Assembly (NCBI GenBank): GCA_963575745.1
Contig: CAUYUJ010002069.1
Coordinates: forward strand, 360,951-424,950
DNA: 64,000 nt
Source of the DNA: Prorocentrum cordatum
Lineage: Eukaryota > Sar > Dinophyceae > Prorocentrales > Prorocentraceae
Reading direction: 5' to 3'
Position numbers and translations under genes: made by a program. The first letter of the stretch is position 1; each line of letters begins with the position of its first letter. Below the pieces are notes generated by a model. The model was given only the letters and a program-made list of their open reading frames with translations. It was not told where the DNA came from and did not search any database. Of this stretch, positions 19,675-29,716 are shown in pieces.

Positions 19675-21715
19675 GTCTAGCAGTGTTGGCATTGTCTTGC
19701 GTTGCTTGGCATTGTCTTGCTGTTCTTTGCTTGGCGCTGTTGCATTGCATTGGTTTGTTTGGCATTGAATTATGTTGCCGTGCTTTGCTTGGCATTGATT
19801 TGCAGTTCCTTTGCAATGCTTCGCATTGCGTTCAGTTCCCTTGCTTGACATCGTTTGGCATTGTTCGGCATTACTTGAAATTGCTTGGAATTGCGTGGCA
19901 GTGCATTGAATTGGATGCATTGCGTCGCGTTGCGTTGCTTCGCATTCCCAGGCATCGCTTGGCATTGCTTGGCATTGCTTGGCATCGCTTGGCCTTGTCT
20001 GACATAGTTTTGCAGTGTTTGACATTGGTTGGCATTGCTTTGCGTTGCTGTGGAATGTTTCCAATTGCATTGCGTTGCTTGACTTTATTGTTATTTAAGT
20101 TGTTCGGCATTGGTTTGCTTGGTAGGATGGTCATTGGTTTGCTTGGTTTGCTGGGCATTGCTCTGCATTTCCCTGCATGGTTTTGCATTGCTGTGCTTCG
20201 CTTGACATGTTTGAGTTCAAAGCAACCCACAGCAATGCAAAGCAATGTCCAGCAACGCACAGCACTGTCAGGCGATGCCAAGCACTGCCAGGGAATGCCA
20301 AGCACCGCAACGCCGTGCAATGCACCCAACTCAATGCAATGTCAAACAAGTCCAAGCAATGCCAATTGGCATCAAGAGCAGCAACGGAACGTAATGCGAA
20401 GCTTAGCAAAGGTATTGCAAATCAATGCCAAGCAAAGCAAATCAACATACTTCAATGCCAAACATAACATTACAACAACGGTAAACAAAACACATTGAGG
20501 CATTGCCAAGCCACACACGACAATGCCAAGAACTGCTAGCTAATGCCAAACAATACACATCAGCGCAGCGACAAGTAATGCCAGCAAATCAATGCCAAGC
20601 AATGCCGCAATGCCAAGAGTTGAGACGCAATGAAGCAGTGACAAGCAATGTAATGCGCGCCAATCACAGCAATGTCAACCAACGCAAAGCACTGCCAAGG
20701 AATGCAAGCCAGTGTACATTTCCTGCCGAACAAAACAATTCAATGGAAACTGAGGCGAAGCAACGCAATGAACAGTGATGCACGACTGTGCAAAACAAGG
20801 CCAGGCAACGCAAGGCAGTGGAAATCGATGCGAGGCAATGCAATGCAATGCAATGCAATGCAATGCACTCCCAAACAGTTCAAAGTAAAGCAATGCGGGA
20901 CAACGCAACACAACACAACGCATCATCGCACAGCAATGGCAATGAAACGCAATGCCATGCAATGTCGAGCAATGCCAAGCAATGCCAGGCAATGCCAAGG
21001 AATGCCAAGCAAATCAATGACAATTATATCACGCAGTTCAACGCAATGTCAAGCATATGCCAAGCAATGCTAAGCAAGGCAAGGCGAAACATTGTGAAGA
21101 AGGACAAAGCAACGCAAAGCCATGCAAGACAAGGCAAAGCAGTGCCCAGCAATGCAACCCAATGGAAATCAATACGGAGCAAAGCAGTGCAACGCCATGC
21201 AAGGCAATGCCAATCAAAGCGAAGCAATGCAATGCCAAGCAACGTAGCTCAATACCAAGCATTGTTTGGCAATGCTAAGCAGTGCCTAGCAACGCAATGC
21301 CTAGCAATGCCCGCAATGCAATGCAATGCAATGCAATGCAATGTCAAGCACTGCCGCAATGCAATGCCAAGCAACGCAACCCAATGCCAGGCATTGCTCG
21401 GCAATGTCAAGCATTACCAAGCAACGCAATGCCCAGCAATGCCCGCAATACAATGCAATGCCAAGCACTGCAGCAATGCATACCATTGACAAGCAATGCC
21501 TGGCAAAGTCGAGCATTGCCAAGCAATGCCGAACAAAACAATGCCAACCAACGCAAAACAAGACAAAGCAACGCAAGGCAAAGGAACGTATTTCCAAGCA
21601 AAGCAAAGCCGCTGAAATCAGTGCCACGCACAGCAATGCCAGTTAATACTTGGCAATGCAGAGCAATGCCAAGTCGAGCCAAGCAATTCAGAGCAATGCC
21701 AAGCATCCTCCATTT
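19675..21715. repeat. 2-kb decamer minisatellite with strand switch at ~20215
   Basis: From ~19680 to ~20210 the + strand reads as degenerate TTGGCATTGC / TTGCTTGGCA repeats. From ~20222 to ~21710 it reads as the reverse complement, GCAATGCCAAGC / CAATGCCAAG. The two arms (about 530 and 1490 bp) are therefore one repeat family placed head-to-head, with a changeover at TTGAGTTCAAAGCAA. Open frames such as 19683-20498 (+) consist only of the repeat translation. Confidence 0.92.
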
Positions 21716-21835
21716 CCTCCTCATCATCCTCTCCATCATCCCCCGCACTCCTCCTCCTCCTCCTTCTCCTCCTCCCCCTCCTCCTCATCCTCCTCCTGCT
21801 CCTGCTCCTGCTCCTCCTCCTCCCTAATCAAGTGC
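21716..21835. repeat. CTC/CTCAT microsatellite
   Basis: CTCCTC, CATCATC and CTGCTC triplets on the + strand, pyrimidine-rich. Confidence 0.9.
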
Positions 21836-21867
21836 ATTACGCTCCTCATCCTTTTCCCCCGGCTTGG

Positions 21868-22100
21868 AGCGGAGAGAGGACGGGTTTGGAGGGGAGAGAG
21901 CGGGAGAGCGGGAGAGCGGGAGAGGGAGAACGGGAGAACGATGGAGATGATCAACGTGCAATTTGCAATAGCCCGACACCACCACAACCCCCCTCTGGCC
22001 CCCCCCGCTCGCCCGCTCTCCAACTCTCCCGCTCTCCCGCTCCCCCGCTCTCCCGCTCTCCAGCTCTCCCGCTCTCCCGCTCTCCCGCCCTCCCGCCCTT
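21868..22100. repeat. Mirrored GGGAGAGC / GCTCTCCC arrays
   Basis: Left arm ~21868-21940 consists of GGGAGAGC repeats. Right arm ~22011-22097 consists of GCTCTCCC repeats. Between them lie ~70 bp of unrelated sequence. The arms are mutually complementary, the same arrangement as the neighbouring decamer array. Confidence 0.9.
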
Positions 22101-22179
22101 CCGCTTTCCCACGCCCCCGAGTGCGTCCGAGTGGACGTAAAGGCCGCGAATAAGCTGAGGAGGATCACAAGGGGGCGAC

Positions 22180-22186
22180 CACATAC

Positions 22187-22222
<36 letters not shown>

Positions 22223-22565
22223 GCATTTACACATATACAAGACTGCATTGGCGCTTCGCGCCATACACCTCGGTCCTTGGTGTTTCGCGCGCAGGCGGCG
22301 TGCGTGCGTGTGTACATTTGCGCATGAGTATGCGCATGCATATGTGCACGCGCACGTGCATGCACATTGTCCTCATACATATCTCTGGCTAGTGCGCTAT
22401 ATATATAAACATGTGTATATACGTGTGTTTGCATGCTGCTGTATATATAACGTTGAACTAAGGATGCGTATACCTATGTTTCATGACTATGTGTATATGT
22501 CTACGTGTACACGCATGCGTGCATGTGTGCATGTGCACACATGTGCACGCGCCTGCGCGCGCGGG
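22180..22565. repeat. TA run followed by TGCA/TGTA-rich cryptic simple DNA
   Basis: ATATAT run at ~22184-22212, then irregular alternating purine-pyrimidine sequence rich in GTGCATG and TGCACGCGCACGTGCA to ~22560. Such tracts favour Z-DNA. No gene. Confidence 0.8.
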
Positions 22566-22659
22566 GAGTAACGGTAAATTCGCTTACCCAACGGGCCAGA
22601 GGCGTGCTAAGAGCTCCAATGACAGGTTATAGAGTTTCTAGTTCGCGCGCGCGTGGCGG

Positions 22660-23420
22660 CCCCTGGGGATGCCCGGTCCAAAAGTACCCCAGGCACTGCT
22701 GCTCAAGGATGCCAGAACTCCTGGGGCCCGTCTTCAAGGTTTTCAGGATCGTCTCAGAGGGCCCGAGTACGGTCCAAGAGGGATCCGAGACGCCGGGTGA
22801 TCGCTCCAAGACGCCAAAGATGGCCTTCGGATGGCCCAAAAGACCTCCAAGACGCCCCAAGAGGCCTCCAAGAGCACTCCCAAGAGGGCCCAAGAGGCAA
22901 AACTCAGGGCCTCTTGGGGCGTCGCGGTGGCGCAGGGGGAGCCCCTGGGAAGATCCTGGGGCGATTCTGAGGCGGTAGGTTCGAAATGTGAGTTCGTGTT
23001 CCCTTTCCTTGGCTTTTTTGGAGCCTTCTTGAGGCTGTCTTGGCCCGTTTTGGTCGTGTTGAAGGCCGTCTTGGCCTTCTCTTGCGCCGTCTAGGCTTTC
23101 GTGGGAGCCTTTTGGGGGCCTTCATGGGGGCTTCATGGGCCGTCTTGAAGTCTGCGTGGGTCGTGTTGAGCCGCTCTTGGGGCGGTTTTCAGCATTTCTT
23201 GGGCCGTCTTGGAGCGTGGCAGCGCGAGAAGGCGAGGACGCCGAAATCCTTCGAAAACCCGAGGGGACTGGACGATTTTAAGATATGTGGGCTCAATCCG
23301 GAGGCCTCGTGGACGTGTGTGGGTGCGTTTTGGACGCCTCTTGGGCGTCTTGGTGTGCTTTTGGAGCTGTCGACGAGCTATCTTGGACAATATTGGAGGC
23401 CTTGGTGGACCCTTCGAGAA
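22660..23420. repeat. CCAAGAGG / CTTGGGCC minisatellite, mirrored
   Basis: From ~22795 to ~22905 the + strand reads CCAAGACGCCCCAAGAGGCC. From ~22910 and mainly ~23015-23415 it reads the reverse complement family (CTTGGCCCG, TCTTGGGCCGTCTTGG). The switch is near 22910-23000. Unit length is 12-25 bp and degenerate. Confidence 0.8.
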
Positions 23421-23524
23421 GGCCAGAAGACCGGGTGGGGTTCCGAGCAGCCCAGGGAATCCGAAATTCGTTCTGGGGGGGGGCCTGTTTGGGGTCCCCG
23501 GCCCGATAACAGTTTATAGCTAGG

Positions 23525-24275
23525 GATATGCGTATGTGCGTGTATATATATATATATGTTTATATGTTTACGCGTGCATGTATATGTACATGTATATGTG
23601 TATGTAAGTGTACATGTAAGTGTCTATGTAATGTGTATGGATGTCTAACTGTGTGTATGTGTATGCGTTGTATGTGCATATGTATATGTATATGTACGTG
23701 CATGTGTAGATGTGTGTATACACAGTACATGTATGTGTAACTGTAGTTTCATATGTATGTATGTAAGCGCATATGCATACACATGTGTGTATGTATAGAT
23801 ATGCGTGCATACAGCTGCATGCATATAAACGTGTATACGGATAGGGAAACGTATATGTGTACGCATGTGTAGTTGTACATGTATGCGTATACGTGTATGC
23901 ATTTGCGTATGTATATGTATATGTATGTGTGCATGCGTATGCATGGGTATGTGTTTGTGCATCATACGTCTACGTAGCAGTCCACACCTAGGCTTATTCA
24001 TATGAACATGTATGTGCATTTGTATATGTATGTGTATATATACATACATATATATATGGTTATAGGTATACATGTGTGTGCATGCATGTGTATGTGTATG
24101 TTTGTATGTGCGTATGTATATGTACATGCTAGTGCGTATGTACATGTACATGCGCATGCATATGCATGTGAATGCATGTATCTGTATGCATAGATGTGCA
24201 TGTATATGTATATGTGTATACATATATCTATATATGTATATATACACATATATATATATATATATATATGTATAC
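23525..24275. repeat. ~750-bp TGTATA/CATGTA cryptic simple DNA
   Basis: Irregular alternation of TGTATG, TATATG, GTGCAT and CATGTA, ending in a TA run at ~24249-24268. Frames are rich in Tyr, Ile, Cys, Val and His through dinucleotide alternation and are not genes. Confidence 0.92.
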
Positions 24276-25130
24276 GCCCGCCGAGGTCCCAGAACGCGGC
24301 TCCACAGGCAGTGGATGGGGAACGTTCCCCGCCTCGCAGCCCAGCAGTTGCCTCCTAGCTCCTGGCCCTTCGCGCGCTCCACTGGGCGGCCTTGTCCCAC
24401 CTCGGGGCCATCGAAGCGGGCACGGAATCACGGGGAATGCCAGCCGGGGGGGAGCGAAAGAGGGCGCGGCGTTGCAGGGCCTTGTCGACAGTTTTTGAGG
24501 CTCGCTGTGTCGAGGGTTGTGGTTCGCCCCCGCCCCCCCGTGCGCGCCGCCAACCTGCAGCCCGGCTTCCAGCGGCGGCCCGAGACCGTGGAAGTTCGGC
24601 GCACGGACGGAAGCCGCGAGGCCAGCCCTTCGCGCGCTCCACCGGTCGGCCACGTCACACCTCGGGGTGATCGAAGCGTGCACAGCAGTCAGGGATTCAG
24701 GTCCGAGGCTTTAGGACGTTCGTCGGCCCGGCCCGCGGCGGTTTTCCAACCTCGGGGTGCTTTCGAGCGGCTGCGCCTCGCCGAGGGTGTTCCGGAAGTG
24801 CCCGAACCGAATCGATCGGCGGCCAGAGATCCGAGTTGTGACCCGAAGACCAGACGACGAGCATCATTCGGGTCGCACAAATCAGGGGCAACGTTAGAGA
24901 AGGATAGGCTCAGGGTGGGATGCATCGGCCCCAATCGCCCATTCGTCGCCGATGCGAGAATGTTTTTTATCCTCTGGTGCGTACGGCAGGGTCGCGTCGT
25001 GTCGACTGGCGTCGGCGCCACCAGCCCTCAACGTTGAACGCCGCCGGCGACCCAGATTCAGTTCAGTTCAGAAGCCTTGCGTCCGGACGGCGCACGAGCA
25101 GCGTGGGACAGTGAGCAGCCAAACTGTTCA
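24276..25130. other. GC-rich spacer with internal duplication
   Basis: CCCTTCGCGCGCTCCACTGG with CGGCC-TGTCCCACCTCGGGG at ~24365 recurs as CCCTTCGCGCGCTCCACCGG with CGGCCACGTCACACCTCGGG at ~24628. 24700-24810 is a weak copy of the TTCTCGG/GTTTTCCAACCTCG dispersed repeat. No gene supported. Confidence 0.5.
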
Positions 25131-25824
25131 TTAGAGAGGCATGCTGTATTGGCAACGGCTGCACGTGTTAAACACAGGAAAGATGAGGAGGAGAAGAAGG
25201 AGAGAGGAGAGAGGAGGGCCACAGCTCCGCACTCAAATGCCTTGCACGAACTTGCTGTTTCCACGCGCGCGCTGCTCCGTCATCCTGGCGGAAGAAAGCA
25301 GCAACGCGCTCGCGTGAGCCAGCAGACACACAATTCTTCATGACCATGTGGCTCTTACTTTGTCTCGGCCTGCCACGCTGCCGCGGCCCGTCCGTTCGCT
25401 TCAATTCGATGCTCGATGTCACCAGGGTGGTTCAGACGATCTGAAGTTTTGGAAATGGCCGATAGTTCAAGGTCGAACAACTTCCGAGGAATAAGCGCCG
25501 GGATCGGCACGACACGAACCCGCGGTACCAGTCGTTACCCGCCCACCCCCCTCGTAACTTAACGATCGCATGTAGGGGGGGTGGGGGCCTGGACCCCCCC
25601 CCGCAGATGGTGGTGTTCACTCGCATACGATGGCAGTGGCAGCGCACCCCTCCGACGTGTCCAGGCGTTACTCTTCGTGCAACGACGGTTGAAAGCATTT
25701 ACAAGAAAACATTTCAGGGGGGGGTTCGATTGCTCACGTCGCCCAGGACTGCGCGGTTTCGTTATCGGGGGCCTATCGCCGATTTATTGGCGACGTATCG
25801 CCGATTCTATTGGCGGTGAGCCCA
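25131..25824. other. Spacer without recognisable features
   Basis: A short purine run at ~25183-25218 and a doubled CGTATCGCCGATT-TATTGGCG block at ~25755-25815 (TATCGCCGATTTATTGGCGA, then TATCGCCGATTCTATTGGCG). No gene supported. Confidence 0.45.
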
Positions 25825-25990
25825 GGGGGGAAGGAAGAGGGGGCAGGCCTTCTCAGAAGGCGGCGGGGCTTCTCAGAAGCCCTCGAGCCTTTTGAGAAGT
25901 CTTCTAAGCCTTCTCCGAGTACACAGAGAACTTCTCAGAAGGCGCGAGGGCTCCTGGGAAGCCTCGCCGCCTTGTGATAAGGCCTGTCCT
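25825..25990. repeat. TTCTCAGAAG palindrome cluster related to the foldback family
   Basis: Repeated CTTCTCAGAAGGCG palindromes at ~25852, 25869 and 25929, plus CTTTTGAGAAGTCTTCTAAG, resemble the stems of the foldback elements at 672, 10887 and 11340. The two-arm order is lost, so it is a rearranged or nested relative. Confidence 0.5.
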
Positions 25991-26514
25991 CCTCACTCTC
26001 CCCTTGGGCTCGCCGCCAATTCCAAGTCGGTTTCCCCCGTCTCCCTCCCCCCGCCGGAGCCCCCCCCCCTCTAGAGCTGGTCCCCCCCTCACGCTGCCCC
26101 TCGGGGTACCCCTCAGGAAAGAATGGGGGCGAAGACTGACAACAGCCCTTAACCATGTTGGACAGGACTTGCTGTCGGAGTCGCCGTGGGCGTTACTTGA
26201 GGCACACGTCGCCTGCCCATCTGCGGCCGCTGCCAGGTTTGGACAACCGTCGCGCCGTTGGGCGTCGTACCAAGTTGTTCGTACTAGTCTCGGGCGGTCA
26301 AAGTGTTCAGATTCCCAGAAATTTGAAGCATGTTTGTTCCTTCACTTCGGCCTTCGGAAGGGGCCGTTTCCCGACCGCCGAGCCATCGAACATGCGCCCA
26401 GAGCGAAAAGCTGCGCCCCCGAGAAGGTGTCGGGAGGACACCGGGCCCTGGACTGGCGCAATCTCATCATCTCATCGTCGGATGTCAGAAGTTCAGGACG
26501 ACAAATACTATCGG
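25991..26514. other. Spacer, no gene supported
   Basis: A + frame from 25974 is open for 285 codons. It lacks any domain I recognise and overlaps an inverted repeat at its end, so it is not called. Confidence 0.3.
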
Positions 26515-26632
26515 GTTGGAGGATGGGGTTGGGAGAATTGAGGGTATCATCACTCGTAGGCGGCCGGAGGTATCGTTCATTGCATCCGGATGATATTGCT
26601 CATGCCCTTCATCCTCCCAACCCCTTCTTCCC
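26515..26632. mobile_element. Imperfect inverted repeat, MITE candidate
   Basis: GGGGTTGGGAGAATTGAGGG at ~26524 is opposed by GCCCTTCATCCTCCCAACCC at ~26605-26624. A second inner pair is ATCATCACTCG and GGATGATATTGCTCAT. One copy only was found here, so element status is tentative. Confidence 0.4.
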
Positions 26633-26833
26633 AACACGAGAACTGTTCTCCTCGGATATGACGTCTGTTTTTTTTCTACAGACGTGTTTCCCAAACGGCC
26701 TCTTGTGGAGGGGTGACGATTGGGCGCGTGGTTCTTCCGCCCTCTGCCAAGAGGGGTTTTCGTTTTGCCTTCCTTCGGGGTTTCCGGGCGGGTCGCCGAC
26801 TGCTTCTTCGGGGGAGGGGGGCGTCTGTTAAGG

Positions 26834-26983
26834 TTAAGTCGGGCATGCCCCTCTTCAGGAGGAATGTTCAAACATGGTCGAAACTAGTCTGGGGACTTTT
26901 TTCATTACATGTGTTTTGTTTTACTCTTTTATAGTGTTTTGTTTCGTTCAAAATTCGCCTGTAGGGGGACATGCCCGACCTGA
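26834..26983. mobile_element. TTA(A/G)GTCG inverted-repeat element, copy A (150 bp)
   Basis: Left end TTAAGTCGGGCATGCCCCTC and onward to CAGG (26834-26859). The right end CCTGTAGGGGGACATGCCCG to ACCTGA (26958-26983) is its imperfect inverse. The interior is AT-rich compared with the surroundings (TTTTTTCATTACATGTGTTT). It is colinear with copy B at 50103-50256, including GTTCAA near the left end, TGGGGAC in the middle and CAAAAT(T/C)CG near the right end. Flanking 8-mers TGTTAAGG and TTGTAGGG match at 5 of 8 positions. Confidence 0.75.
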
Positions 26984-27079
26984 TTGTAGGGGTCTGGGGA
27001 GGAAGGCCCCAGGCTAAAATCCCCAAACCACCCCCAGAGGGGAGGGGCCTCAAGGTCCCCCCCCCCCAGATGGAATGGG

Positions 27080-27192
27080 GAGGGGGTGGAGGACGACGAC
27101 AACGAGGACGACGACGACGAGGACGACGACGAGGACGACGACGAGGACATTGACGAGGACGAGGACGAGGACAAGGACGAGAACGACGAGCT
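27080..27192. repeat. GACGAG/GACGAC hexamer microsatellite
   Basis: GAC and GAG triplets on the + strand, giving Asp/Glu-rich frames of no supported significance. Confidence 0.9.
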
Positions 27193-27544
27193 CTCGTTCC
27201 CTGAAGCGCCTTGGCCACGCCGCAACAGCGAGGCGATGACTGCTCTTTCAGTTGTTCTCTCATCCCAACCTTGCTTCTCTCTCTCTCTTTCACCTCCTCT
27301 CCTAGTCTCGGTTCAAGAGCTTTGCGGAGGGCAGGCCCAGACGCCAAGCGCCCCGCATCCTTGCCCGCTTCGCGAGAGCTGGACACAACCCAGGTCTTGA
27401 TATCCGTAAAGGTTTCGCCCCCATGCCGCCGGCCGCCCTCTCTTAGAATGGAACTTGCCAGAGCTGTGTTGGGATGTCTGGCGAAGCAATGTCGGGTCTT
27501 CACGCGAGGGCCAAACTTAATCTTCAAGGGTTTACGCCTTGGGT
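27193..27544. other. Spacer without recognisable features
   Basis: Contains a CTCTCTCTCTTT run at ~27276-27292. No gene supported. Confidence 0.4.
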
Positions 27545-28040
27545 GACGCGAACATTAGGTCATTTACCATGTTTAATGGCTTCGGGGATGCGAATATTGC
27601 GTAACTGACGAGGGTTTGGCCTCGGGGGCGCAACTATGACATACTTTACACAGGTCTCCAGCCTCGGGTGCGCAAATATCGCATAAACTACAAGGGTTGA
27701 TGGCTTCGGAGACGCGAGTATTGTGTGATTGGCGAAAATTATTGGCTTCGGGGGCGCAAGTGTGGCGTAATTCACAAAAAGGTTCATGGTTTCGGGGGTG
27801 CGAATATTATGTAATTTTCTAAGGTTCATGAGCTCGGTGGCGCAACTATTATGTAATTTGCGTGGGTTTATGGTCTCGGGGGCGCGAGCGTTGCATAATT
27901 CATGAAGGTGCATGGCTTCGGGGACAGTACTATTACATAAATGGCATAATCTACAAGGGTATATGGCTTCGGGGACGCGAGCGTGGTGTAATTTACTAGA
28001 GATCATGGCCTCGGGGACGCGAGCATCATGTATTTTTACG
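27545..28040 (-). repeat. 42-bp tandem repeat, about 12 units (14-codon repeat on minus strand)
   Basis: The marker GGGG(A/G)CGCGAGCGTTG recurs about every 40-45 bp between ~27546 and 28020. On the minus strand a single frame (27560-28048, 162 codons from an ATG at the 28048 end) stays open through the array. It gives a 14-residue repeat of pattern ARVPEAMxxxKLHN, diverging toward the carboxy end. No known repeat domain is recognised. The open frame could follow from the period being a multiple of three, but units of unequal DNA length still hold frame, so coding remains possible. Confidence 0.6.
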
Positions 28041-28479
28041 TGTCCCACGCCCCCCCCAGGAATTCAGACAACGCGATCTGGGCGTGGAAAAAACAGTGGG
28101 TTCTCGCTTGTTGAGCAACAATTAACAGTGAGGAAGCAGAAAACAGGATTGTAGCAGTGGAAAGATGGAAGCTGCAACTGGAAGAGGGAGCTGCAATCCT
28201 CACCCTCGCAGCCTGGTGGCCCCGCAAGGGGGCCGGCGGATATTGGCGATATGTTTCCCGCGCGCCGCAAATGCTTCCAGAGAGCCTTCGCCGTGCGCTT
28301 CATATACCGCCGCAGCCCAACTCATTAGACAAGGGCCGCTTCAAAGCATCCTTCGCAAATAAGCCAGATACCAACCTTAGCCGAGAAGGAAACCGCTGCG
28401 TTCCGGAGCAGTGATGGCGTCGCCCGAGCAGTCGATGCTTGCAGCGATTTTGCTCACAGGCGCCAACGCGAGTTTGACA
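28041..28479. other. Spacer without recognisable features
   Basis: Unique-looking DNA of balanced composition. No gene supported. Confidence 0.4.
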
Positions 28480-28485
28480 ATGCAT

Positions 28486-28518
<33 letters not shown>

Positions 28519-28530
28519 AACAAAAAAAAA
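28480..28530. repeat. TA, GA and A runs
   Basis: Consecutive TA (28487-28501), GA (28503-28517) and A (28521-28529) runs. Confidence 0.9.
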
Positions 28531-28959
28531 CGCCGCTCCGACTAGCGCAAGCATAGGGGCGAACCGAGGACACTGCTCGAGAACAAGATCAGCTACATCA
28601 CGCCGTATCAGTTTCAGAAGCACTCGGCAGCCACCAGCCGTGAGTCAGCAGCGCCCACGGCCTCGGCCGATGCCCGCCAGGGCCACGGCACTGCACAAAT
28701 CATCACCAACGATGCATCACACTGGGACGTCCCTGTCGCGCTTCCGCTCCACAGGGCTGATCACGGGATCTCGGGTGCCAGTTGCATCCACCGACGCCCC
28801 GCCAGGGCCAAAACAATCACCGCGGATGCGGGTCCTTCGAATTCCGCGGCGATCCCCCTCTCCCGGTTACCTCGGAAGGGGTAACCGCCGCCAGAAAACT
28901 TTGCACTAAACCGTTGCAATCCGTTGCAGCCGCTGCCATGGCCTATTGGCACACTCACC

Positions 28960-29420
28960 AGGGCGAAGCTCAGCGCGAAAGTGGGCGAGGCCATTGAGAC
29001 GCCCGCGGCGCGGCAGCTCGCTGAGCCCGCACGCCCAGGAAAGCACCGCGGCAACAGCCACCGGTCAGGCAAACAAGGGCGGCGTTGCCTTGGCGTCAGG
29101 GCCTAGGCTGCCAGTGGCTGCCAGGTGGAGACGTCGAACCCGCCCGCTGTCACGCGGAAGCCCGCGCCAAGGCCTTAGCGCGAAAGTCCGATGCCAGCAG
29201 GGGTGCCGGTGGCACCAGCGACAGCGGCGCTGACCGAGGATCCCTGGGGCCCCGCGGCCGTCTTCCCAGCTGTCTCCTCGGCGCCCGTTCCCGCGCGCCC
29301 AGGCAGGCGCCGAGGCAGCGCGGAAACCCGCTCGAGGGCTTGAGCGCAAATTTCCGATGCCAGCCGAGGCCCCAGCGATTGCGGCTCCGACGCGGCCCGC
29401 GGACTCCTTGTAGCTCAGCT
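28960..29420. repeat. GC-rich ~170-bp imperfect direct repeats
   Basis: AGCGCGAAAGTCCGATGCCA with GCAGGGGTGCC at ~29178 and AGCGCAAATTTCCGATGCCA with GCCGAGGCC at ~29343 head two imperfect direct repeats ~165 bp apart. A third partial match, CAGCGCGAAAGTGGGCGAGG, lies at ~28971. Confidence 0.6.
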
Positions 29421-29716
29421 CGCGGCAGCGGAAGCGCCGTCGCAAATCCTGCGCATGCCGGCGCGGGCGGCAGCCCCCGTCGGACCGCCATTTCCCGCCG
29501 CGTCGGAGGGCGACAGCGGGGGCGCCCCGGAAAAAACTCATCGGCGCGACCCCTCGCGAGCCCCTGACCGCGAGAGCGGCCGCGAAAAAGTGGCGACGGC
29601 GCTCCGCGCAGCGAGGGCGACGCCTCTGCGGGCGGGGCTCGCCTCTCCCGCGACCCCAACGCTCGTTTTCTGCGCGGCTGCGACAGGGGTGCCTGGATCG
29701 CTCGTGACACTGGGAG

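Noticed and set aside
19683-20498. 271-codon + frame rich in Leu, Ala, Cys, His
   Set aside because: Pure translation of the TTGGCATTGC decamer, with composition changing exactly at the array strand switch.
23525-24275. Small Tyr/His/Cys-rich proteins
   Set aside because: Translation of alternating TGTA/CATG simple DNA.
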